A DNA stretch of 20,298 nucleotides, from contig DIWN01000006.1 of the NCBI GenBank assembly GCA_002423495.1, positions 1 through 20,298 on the forward strand, in the 5' to 3' direction. Of the stretch, positions 14,639 to 20,298 are shown piece after piece. The notes beneath the pieces are model-generated. The model saw only the letters and a program-made list of their open reading frames with translations, did not search any database and had not been told where the DNA came from. Source of the stretch: Anaerolineaceae bacterium UBA6105. Its GTDB lineage: Bacteria; Chloroflexota; Anaerolineae; Anaerolineales; Anaerolineaceae. Made by a program: the position numbers and the translations under genes. Position 1 is the stretch's first letter; each line of letters begins with the position of its first letter.

Positions 14639-16345
14639 GTGCCAGAGACCTATCTCAGCCTCGACATCGGAAAAAACCAGACACAAGCCTGGCTTTTTGC
14701 ACAACGCGATGGTATGTGGGCTGTGCAGGCAGCGTCCAGCGTACCGACAGTCCTGGATGGCGATGGTTCTCAGTTCCGCAAGAGCATCCAGACCCTGCTG
14801 AGCCAAATTGAGCAATCAGGCGATGTCCAGCTGCTCGACAACCACGGACAGATCACAAATATCCGGCGCCTGGAAGGCGCTCCCGCTTTTGTTGGGATGA
14901 GTTTGTCTGCCGGCAAACCCGTTAAAGCTGCTCTGATCGGTCTTTCAGAAGCCTACTCTATCGCGCCTTTACGCCGGTTGGTAAGCTTGTTCAACTGCGA
15001 GGTAGTGCTGGAAGTCAATCTCCAGGACAATTTGAACGCCTCAGCCCAACTTGAACGGCTGCTCACCAGCGATATTGAGCTGTACGTGATTGGTGGGGGT
15101 GCCAACGGTGGTGCCCAAAAAACTCTTAAGGCAGCAATTGAAAACCTGCGCCTGGTATATCACCTCATCCCCCGGACTGTCCGACATCAAATCGTCTACT
15201 GCGGCAACCAGGATCTGGCAGAATACGCCGAAAGCGAAATTGAAGCCGGGCTCGACATGCACCTGGCAAGCAATATTCAGACTAATCCCGGTCAGGAAGA
15301 CCCCACGCTGGTCTGGAAGGCAATGCTGAAGGCTTTTGATCGCCTGCGGCTTCAACAGATTCCCGGCCTGGCGGATATTGTCAATGACCTGCATACCAGC
15401 GTGATCCCCAGTGATTTTTCGGCTGGCAGGATGGTGCGCTTTCTGGAGCGCAGCAGCGAGAATGGCAAGGGCGTTCTGATGGTGCATGTAGATGCGGATG
15501 AAGTGAGAGTGATTGCCGCGCGGGATCAGAAACTCAACGGCATCGCGCATCACTGCCAGGTTAACGACGAGGTTTTAAGAATGGCGAGGGGTCTTTCCAG
15601 CCAGGTCACCGACGCGAACAGCTTCGCGAATTATGTCTATAACCGCGCGCTTTTCCCGGATTTCACCCCTGCCACTCTGGAAGATCTGGGCATTGAACAA
15701 GCCTGGGCGCGGGTTCGCATCCGCGAGGCGCTGAACGCGCTGCAGAAGTTGGATCCAGACTTTGGCTATAACCCGAGCCTGGGTCTGACGCGGGCTTACG
15801 AACCAATCATCCTTTCGGGCTCCGAAATGCACCTGGCATTACCGCACCAGGGTTTGATGATCGCGCTGGATGGCATCCTGCCGCATGGAATTACGACTTT
15901 CCTGCAGGACGAGCATCAGCTTCTGACCGCCCTTGGTAGCCTGGCACCGCATGAGCCCCTGCTGCCTGTGCAGGTGATGGATACAGAGGTCTTCACCAAC
16001 CTGGCGACCGTGGTCACCGTGGATACGCCTATTTCTGATGGGCAGATGGTGCTTCAGATTGAGGTTAATGAGGGTGAACAAACGCCGCGCCTTTACCATA
16101 AAATTCAGATGGGCGATCTCAAGCGCATTGAAACCCTGCAAAATAATAAAACCGAACTCTACCTTGCTCCGGAAGATGAGAGCGATGTGGGTATGGGGCT
16201 GCCTGGCCTTGGCGGCTGGGTTGGTGTGATGGAATCGAAGGTAGGGGTGGTTGTTGACGCGCGCGGCAGACCTCTGAAATTGCCGTCCGATGAGATTGCG
16301 CGCGCAGAAGCGCTGCATAATTGGCTGTGGGAACTGGGAGGCTAA
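14639..16345 (+). CDS. GlmL/MutL-like ASKHA-fold protein, operon gene 5
   Basis: This is a 568-residue soluble protein resembling glutamate mutase L (GlmL/MutL, the actin/HSP70-type ATPase fold). The N-terminus YLSLDIGKNQTQAWLF (about 5-20) is a phosphate-1-like DIG motif. YVIGGGANGGAQKTLKAAIE (about 149-168) matches the GlmL AGGTDGG region, and IVYCGNQDLAEYAESEIEAG follows the GlmL order. The expected second phosphate loop of the D-I-G-G-A-T-T-D type is replaced by MVHVDADEVRVIAARD (about 281-296), so nucleotide binding may be altered. The frame is open to 14378. I chose the GTG at 14639 because AGAGGTG precedes it and upstream sequence overlaps gene 4. No glutamate mutase subunits are near, so a chaperone-like or cytoskeletal scaffold role in this operon is inferred. 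Confidence 0.75.
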   Translation: MPETYLSLDIGKNQTQAWLFAQRDGMWAVQAASSVPTVLDGDGSQFRKSIQTLLSQIEQSGDVQLLDNHGQITNIRRLEGAPAFVGMSLSAGKPVKAALIGLSEAYSIAPLRRLVSLFNCEVVLEVNLQDNLNASAQLERLLTSDIELYVIGGGANGGAQKTLKAAIENLRLVYHLIPRTVRHQIVYCGNQDLAEYAESEIEAGLDMHLASNIQTNPGQEDPTLVWKAMLKAFDRLRLQQIPGLADIVNDLHTSVIPSDFSAGRMVRFLERSSENGKGVLMVHVDADEVRVIAARDQKLNGIAHHCQVNDEVLRMARGLSSQVTDANSFANYVYNRALFPDFTPATLEDLGIEQAWARVRIREALNALQKLDPDFGYNPSLGLTRAYEPIILSGSEMHLALPHQGLMIALDGILPHGITTFLQDEHQLLTALGSLAPHEPLLPVQVMDTEVFTNLATVVTVDTPISDGQMVLQIEVNEGEQTPRLYHKIQMGDLKRIETLQNNKTELYLAPEDESDVGMGLPGLGGWVGVMESKVGVVVDARGRPLKLPSDEIARAEALHNWLWELGG

Positions 16346-16347
16346 AG

Positions 16348-17406
16348 ATGCGCAAAGTTCTTATCCGCTCCGGTCAGCCAGTCTACAAGCAAGTCCGCCT
16401 TCCTATGCCAGGAAATGTTCTGGTTCGTACCGGTCAGGAAGTAAAAGTGGGAGATGTGCTGGCTGAGGCAGTCATCCCCCAGGAATTCCAGATTTTCGAC
16501 GTCGTGAATCACCTAAGAATTCATCCGAGCCGCTTGGATCAGCACCTCAAACGATTGAACGGCGAAACGGTCAGCAAGGGAGATGTGATTGCTCAAAAAC
16601 CCGGTTTGATCACCAGGATCTTTAGAGCTTCCCAGGACGGTAAGATCGTTTCATTGCGGGAAGGGCGCGTGACCCTGGCGATGGGAGAGCGAAAGCTGCA
16701 GGTGATGGCACCGATTGCAGGCATCGTGGTGGAGCTGATTCCGGGGTTTGGGGCAGTTATTGGTCTGGCGGGTACCCTGATCCAGGGCGTGTGGAGCAAC
16801 GGGCTGAATGCCAGCGGCAGTTACACTCGCTTGGAATTCGACTTTAATGACCCCCAACAAAGGAATAACTTCCCTGAACTAAATGATAAGGTCGTTTTTT
16901 CAGGAGCGATTATTACACTGGAACGATTCCGTTTACTCCTGGCAAAAAAACCTGCCGCAATCATTTTGCCTTCGCTAATGCCCGCATTAGTTAATCAGGC
17001 TCTGGAAAGCGATATTGCCGTCTTGAGTCTGAATGGTTTTGGGGATCAGGAAGTTGACCCTGTAAGCCTTGACTTGTTGGGAAAGATGCAGGATCAGGAA
17101 GTGTTTTTGCTTTCTGATGGCTTGGGTCAGCCGGCTGAATTAGTTTTACCAGGCGATGCGGGGAAGAGCTCTGCGCTTTTTGACGAGGAAGTCAAGCTTG
17201 GCGTGGGCAGCCTGGTGCGATTGCTGGGAGAACCTTACTCGGGGAGCACCGGGCGGGTTGTGGAGCTGCCAGAAAAGGCAGATCGTTTCGCGAGCGGTCT
17301 GACGGTTAAATATGCCGTCGTGGAAAGACAGGATGGAGCACTTATCAGCGTGCCAGTGACAAATCTACTCTTATTGGACGTTGCAGTCGAAACGCCTAAG
17401 GATTGA
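16348..17406 (+). CDS. barrel-sandwich plus KOW-like protein, operon gene 6
   Basis: This is a 352-residue soluble protein with no signal peptide. Residues 14-43 (VLVRTGQEVKVGDVLAEAVI) and 72-84 (ETVSKGDVIAQK) read like the hammerhead strands of a lipoyl/biotinyl-type barrel-sandwich hybrid, without a modifiable Met-Lys-Met-type site. Residues 117-140 continue this fold (VMAPIAGIVVELIPGFGAVI). A mixed alpha/beta middle (about 180-262) follows. The C-terminus (284-342) contains GSLVRLLGEPYSGSTGRVVE, a good KOW-like motif as in NusG and L24. I prefer the ATG at 16348 over the frame start at 16321 because GGGAGG lies 6 nt upstream and only 2 nt separate it from the gene 5 stop. The exact family is unrecognised. 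It could be an adaptor contacting the GlmL-like protein. Confidence 0.78.
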   Translation: MRKVLIRSGQPVYKQVRLPMPGNVLVRTGQEVKVGDVLAEAVIPQEFQIFDVVNHLRIHPSRLDQHLKRLNGETVSKGDVIAQKPGLITRIFRASQDGKIVSLREGRVTLAMGERKLQVMAPIAGIVVELIPGFGAVIGLAGTLIQGVWSNGLNASGSYTRLEFDFNDPQQRNNFPELNDKVVFSGAIITLERFRLLLAKKPAAIILPSLMPALVNQALESDIAVLSLNGFGDQEVDPVSLDLLGKMQDQEVFLLSDGLGQPAELVLPGDAGKSSALFDEEVKLGVGSLVRLLGEPYSGSTGRVVELPEKADRFASGLTVKYAVVERQDGALISVPVTNLLLLDVAVETPKD

Positions 17407-18559
17407 TCAATTCGAGATAGCGGGTGGAAACCCAGCCTATTCCTCCATCGGGTGCCACAATCTGATCCCATGTTATTCCCTGGTTTGTTTCCTGCACGCC
17501 CGTCAGCCAAACAATATCATCAAAGTTGACATAGGTAAGTATGTAGGATGAAGCGGATGGGTTTTCACGGATGACCAGGCCGTTTGGCGCTGTCACACGT
17601 GCTGACGCATAGGTTGGGACGGTCGCGGTAGGCTCCGGGCTCGCGGTGGGTTCCGGGGTGGGGCTGGGGATACTCGTGGCCGTGGCAGTTGGAGGGGGCG
17701 TAGTCGGAGTGGGGGGCACAGGCGTGGCAGTCTGAACCATTACAACAACTGGTTCGGGAGTCTGAGCCTGGGAGAGAGACCGTTTGCTGTAGATGACTTC
17801 GATCAAACTAATTGCTGCCAAAGAAATGATCAAAACAGCGATGAATATCCCAAAGGGTTTACGCGGCGGGAACCTTAATACCCAGGTGGTCAGGAACATA
17901 ACAAACAGTGCCAGGCTGAATCTTGTCAGGCTAATGATGATTAATGAGTAATCCCCAACGACAAATCCTGCTTTGAGAGATTGCCCTGCAGCCATAAATG
18001 GCAGAAATACCAGGAAGCCTACCAAAATTGAGGCAAGCCTGCAAAGAGTTTCGTGATAAGTGAACCAGTAGGCGGTTAATGCGGACACAAGGACCAGAAT
18101 CGCCCAGAGTAAGCCGCCTTCTGCCAGTCCTGAGAGGTCTAATCCCGATAAAAAACGATCCATTTGCAATGGAGCGGCCTCGCGGACAATCCAACCTGCT
18201 AAGAAGAAACCTGCAAATGAGATGATCAAACCGAATAGTGCATGCCAAAAGTGCCTTACCGAAGACAGCGCTCCGGCATAAACCAGGCTGAGCAAGGGTT
18301 TTAGCATTGGAATAGCAATGATACCTGCCAAAAGGATGAGGTTTGATCCCAACAAACTTCCGACCACCAGCAGAGTCAGGCAGATCAGGAGCTGCCAATA
18401 GTACTGCTGGAGCGGTAAGGAATGCCGCGCGATATCCCGCAGGAGGTCATTTTTGTCACGCGTGCTGGCGGTTCCGATGTACTTGCGCATTGAACGCCTT
18501 TGCTTGGGCGGAAGAGAATGGAGACCATCTGGTTTGGTTTCGGTTGTAGGTATGCTCAT
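17396..18559 (-). CDS. polytopic membrane protein with C-terminal SH3-like domain
   Basis: The 387-residue product has a charged N-terminal stretch (about 50 residues), then roughly eight membrane segments up to residue 255. The LLGSNLILLAGIIAIPMLKP region recalls DUF389-type proteins. A Pro/Thr-rich linker (about 268-318, with PTPTTPPPTATATS) follows, then a bacterial SH3-like domain of about 68 residues (NGLVIRENPSASSYILTYV, GIGWVSTRYLELINP). The layout suggests the SH3 domain faces the cell surface. The frame is open to 18649; the ATG at 18559 is likely, though its Shine-Dalgarno is weak (GGAAA). Its 3' end overlaps that of gene 6 by 11 nt in convergent orientation. It is divergent from the lipoprotein gene, with 192 nt between starts. 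Function unknown. Confidence 0.8.
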   Translation of the reverse strand: MSIPTTETKPDGLHSLPPKQRRSMRKYIGTASTRDKNDLLRDIARHSLPLQQYYWQLLICLTLLVVGSLLGSNLILLAGIIAIPMLKPLLSLVYAGALSSVRHFWHALFGLIISFAGFFLAGWIVREAAPLQMDRFLSGLDLSGLAEGGLLWAILVLVSALTAYWFTYHETLCRLASILVGFLVFLPFMAAGQSLKAGFVVGDYSLIIISLTRFSLALFVMFLTTWVLRFPPRKPFGIFIAVLIISLAAISLIEVIYSKRSLSQAQTPEPVVVMVQTATPVPPTPTTPPPTATATSIPSPTPEPTASPEPTATVPTYASARVTAPNGLVIRENPSASSYILTYVNFDDIVWLTGVQETNQGITWDQIVAPDGGIGWVSTRYLELINP

Positions 18560-18751
18560 TTTGTTTTCCGGTTGTCTTATTTGTAACAGCGGTCTTACTT
18601 TCGTTTTAGTTGCATTATCCGTGCCTACACAATTTATTTGCTCTTGCACATCTGCCCGATTTCTTAGACTTTTGCGCCGGATTCAGTTGCCTGTTGAGGC
18701 GATGTTGGACATTCATTATTCCTGAAGGCAGCCTTGAGGTAGAATTGGGGC

Positions 18752-19798
18752 ATGTTTAAAAAGCGTATTCATCTTCCACTGGTCTTGCTGGTTTTTGTGC
18801 TCTTGTTTTCTGCCTGTAACAATCAACCCCAGCTAACTCTTACCGTGGAAGTGACCCAACCGCCTGCTGTTGAAGAGCCAACGGAAATCGAGCCAACTGA
18901 CCTCCCAACTGCCACTCCGGTGGTTTTACTGGAAGCCGATTTGCTGTTGTGGGCACCGGAAAATGCGGATCAAATCCTGACCGGGCAGCTTGAAAATGAG
19001 CTGAGTGCTTACGCGGACGCCAATGGACACAGTTTTGCCCTAACAAACTCTCTCAGCGCAGCCCAATTAGGCCTTGGCGTAAGAGTGGTGGTGAGCCTTG
19101 CTTCTCCGAGCGAAGTCGAATCGCTGGCTTCAGTGCTGCCTCAGGTACAATTTCTGGCGTTAAATGCTCCAAACCTCGTTCCAACTGAAAACTTGAGCCT
19201 GGTTATTACGACCGAATCCAGCCGCGATCAGCTAAGCTTCCTGGCGGGCTATGCCCTGGCGCTTGGCACCCCCGATTTCCGCGTGGGTGTGCTCACCCAG
19301 GCGGCTACACCAGAAGGGCAAGTTGCAAGTGATGCTTTTGTAACCGGCGCACGTTTCCACTGCGGACTCTGCAATGCCCGTTTTGCGCCTGTGGAATACT
19401 ATCCCTTCACTGCCGAGGTCAACGATCCGGCTAACCCTGCTGACTGGCAGGCTGCCGCGGATGCCCTCCTGGCAAAAGCTGTGACTGGTATTTTTGTTCA
19501 GCCTGAAATCAGCACACCCGAACTGATCGCCTATTTGAACAGTAAGAACATCACCCTGATCGGCATTGAGGGGCAGCCCAATCTTGAGAGTGTTCAGAAA
19601 CTGCTGGGCGTGCTGAGCAGCGGGATTGACCTGGAGCCTGCTTTGGGGCGGTTATTACTCGGGGAATCTGTCGGTGTGGTCAAAGCGGGGATTGAATTGA
19701 AACAGATCAACCGCGATTTGTTCTCTGATGGACGCCTGATCCTCTTCGAACGCATCAAACAGGATCTGCTGGACGGATACATCAAAACCCTTCCCTGA
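18752..19798 (+). CDS. BMP-like substrate-binding lipoprotein
   Basis: This is a 348-residue exported lipoprotein. A basic start (MFKKR), a hydrophobic stretch and a lipobox LFSAC predict lipidation of C22. A short Pro/Thr/Glu-rich tether (about 30-58) precedes a periplasmic-binding-like fold. QLSFLAGYALALGT followed by FRVGVLTQAATPEGQ and DAFVTGARF resembles basic membrane protein (BMP/Med) lipoproteins, which bind nucleosides or related ligands. Unusual is a CxxC pair, HCGLC (C204 and C207), inside the domain. No ABC permease or ATPase gene follows, so it may serve a distant transporter or sense a ligand. The ATG has no good Shine-Dalgarno. TAGAAT at 18740-18745 would place transcription start at the ATG itself, hinting at a leaderless message. 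Confidence 0.8.
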   Translation: MFKKRIHLPLVLLVFVLLFSACNNQPQLTLTVEVTQPPAVEEPTEIEPTDLPTATPVVLLEADLLLWAPENADQILTGQLENELSAYADANGHSFALTNSLSAAQLGLGVRVVVSLASPSEVESLASVLPQVQFLALNAPNLVPTENLSLVITTESSRDQLSFLAGYALALGTPDFRVGVLTQAATPEGQVASDAFVTGARFHCGLCNARFAPVEYYPFTAEVNDPANPADWQAAADALLAKAVTGIFVQPEISTPELIAYLNSKNITLIGIEGQPNLESVQKLLGVLSSGIDLEPALGRLLLGESVGVVKAGIELKQINRDLFSDGRLILFERIKQDLLDGYIKTLP

Positions 19799-19977
19799 TT
19801 TTCTGACACACTGAGTTGCGAAAATAAGGGGGCAATGCGGTCCGCCTAAACAAAGATTCAAAGTGTCAGTCTTGCCTGGTCGCTAAGTGATTGATGGGTG
19901 AGGTTGCTTGTTTGAAGCTGAAGTCACAAAGTGTATACCATGTGCTGACCTCCTCACAGTTTGCTACCTGAAATATC

Positions 19978-20006
19978 TTGACTCTTATTGCCACATCTGA
20001 TAGACT
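19978..20006 (+). promoter_or_regulatory. upstream candidate promoter for the tRNA unit
   Basis: TTGACT (19978-19983, 5 of 6) and TAGACT (20001-20006, 4 of 6) are spaced by 17 nt, with a start expected near 20013. The 316-nt gap from 19799 to 20114 otherwise holds only the second promoter below; I see no gene or terminator in it. Confidence 0.4.
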
Positions 20007-20043
20007 CACACCTTGCGAAACGAGACTGATTGGAAAATCAGGC

Positions 20044-20072
20044 TTGCGCAAGCATGGTGATTTTGATATACT
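20044..20072 (+). promoter_or_regulatory. proximal promoter of the tRNA unit (extended -10)
   Basis: TATACT at 20067-20072 (5 of 6) is preceded by TGA, an extended -10 motif. TTGCGC at 20044-20049 is a weak -35 at 17-nt spacing, inside the palindrome CTTGCGCAAG. A start near 20080 would precede tRNA-Thr by about 35 nt. Confidence 0.45.
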
Positions 20073-20114
20073 TATTAGTCTTGACGCATGTTAACAAAAG
20101 CATATCCAAGGGGC

Positions 20115-20186
20115 GCCGGCGTAGCTCAATGGTAGAGCAACCGCCTTGTAAGTGGTAGGTTATGGGTTCGATTCCCATCGTCGGCT
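20115..20186 (+). tRNA. tRNA-Thr (anticodon TGT)
   Basis: The 72-nt cloverleaf is complete. The acceptor GCCGGCG pairs with CGTCGGC with one G-T pair. The D arm is GCTC/GAGC with a 7-nt loop. The anticodon stem ACCGC/GTGGT holds the loop CTTGTAA, giving anticodon TGT for ACA codons. The variable loop is 5 nt, and the T arm is ATGGG/CCCAT with loop TTCGATT. The discriminator is T and no CCA end is encoded. A second tRNA begins 82 nt downstream. Confidence 0.97.
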
Positions 20187-20202
20187 CTGTTTACTCATTT
20201 GC

Positions 20203-20231
20203 GATTGTGGTCGAAATTGTCGATCACAATC
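20203..20231 (+). repeat. 12-bp hairpin between the two tRNA genes
   Basis: GATTGTGGTCGA (20203-20214) pairs with TCGATCACAATC (20220-20231) over 12 positions with one G-T wobble and a 5-nt loop. No T-run follows, so it is more likely an RNA-processing or protecting structure in the tRNA precursor, or a partial terminator, than a full intrinsic terminator. Confidence 0.7.
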
Positions 20232-20268
20232 TCCAGCGGGTAAACGCAAGCGCCCTATGGAAAAAATT

Positions 20269-20298
20269 GGACAGTTACCCAAGTGGACAACGGGGGCT
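20269..20298 (+). tRNA. 5' end of a second tRNA, probably tRNA-Tyr (cut by the window edge)
   Basis: The last 30 nt read as a 7-nt acceptor arm (GGACAGT), TA, then a D arm CCC/GGG enclosing AAGTGGACAAC. The 3-bp D stem and long D loop with GTGG are typical of tRNAs with a long variable arm. The ACCCAAGTGG...AACGGGGGC pattern is closest to tRNA-Tyr. The anticodon lies outside the window, so Ser or Leu cannot be excluded. The Thr-Tyr order matches the well-known Thr-Tyr-Gly-Thr cluster before tuf. Confidence 0.6.

Noticed and set aside
14639..16345. Genuine glutamate mutase accessory function
   Set aside because: No mutase subunits or methylaspartate-pathway genes are nearby and the second phosphate-loop motif is degenerate.

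Overview
The window is about 20.3 kb of densely coded bacterial DNA of moderate GC. It most resembles the chromosome of a Chloroflexota bacterium, probably of the Anaerolineae. That is an inference from several cues: long Thr/Pro linkers of the P-T-A-T-P type in exported proteins, a membrane operon containing a DUF6754-like protein and a diverged glutamate-mutase-L-like protein, and noncoding repeats built on GTAGGGGCGAAGCATT. No plasmid, phage or CRISPR functions are seen.

Layout. Positions 1-2349 (minus): a small hypothetical gene and the 5' two thirds of polA, transcribed from a good promoter towards the left edge. Positions 2398-5244 (plus): promoter, tldD and tldE as a translationally coupled pair, then a terminator-like hairpin. 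Positions 5245-5502: a spacer with a degenerate 50-bp tandem repeat. Positions 5503-9844 (plus): a SagB/ThcOx-type flavin dehydrogenase, a dCMP-deaminase-family protein, a pirin gene with a large internal in-frame deletion, proC, a frameshifted and truncated aldo/keto reductase stump, lpdA, and a clear rho-independent terminator. Positions 9845-10536: a gene-free stretch of direct and nested inverted repeats, ending in an extended -10 promoter and a palindrome.

Positions 10537-17406 (plus) are the most intriguing part: six tightly packed genes (overlaps of 4, 8 and 4 nt, then gaps of 8 and 2 nt). They encode a DUF6754-like two-TM protein, a six-TM protein, a zinc-ribbon/acidic-linker/TM protein, another six-TM protein, a GlmL/MutL-like ASKHA protein without any glutamate mutase subunits, and a soluble barrel-sandwich plus KOW-like protein. 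This looks like one undescribed membrane-associated complex. A convergent gene for a polytopic membrane protein with an SH3-like C-terminal domain overlaps its 3' end (17396-18559, minus). Divergent from that is a BMP-like substrate-binding lipoprotein (18752-19798). The window ends in a tRNA region: tRNA-Thr(TGT), a strong hairpin, and the first 30 nt of a second tRNA, probably tRNA-Tyr.

How the genes fit together. TldD/TldE form a known heterodimeric metalloprotease that can trim RiPP precursors, and SagB-type enzymes oxidise azolines in TOMM pathways. Their closeness is suggestive, but no YcaO or precursor gene is present. The stretch from the pirin remnant to the aldo/keto reductase remnant is a zone of gene decay around an apparently intact, more AT-rich proC. 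All functional statements are from reading the sequence and remembered family features; no searches were run.
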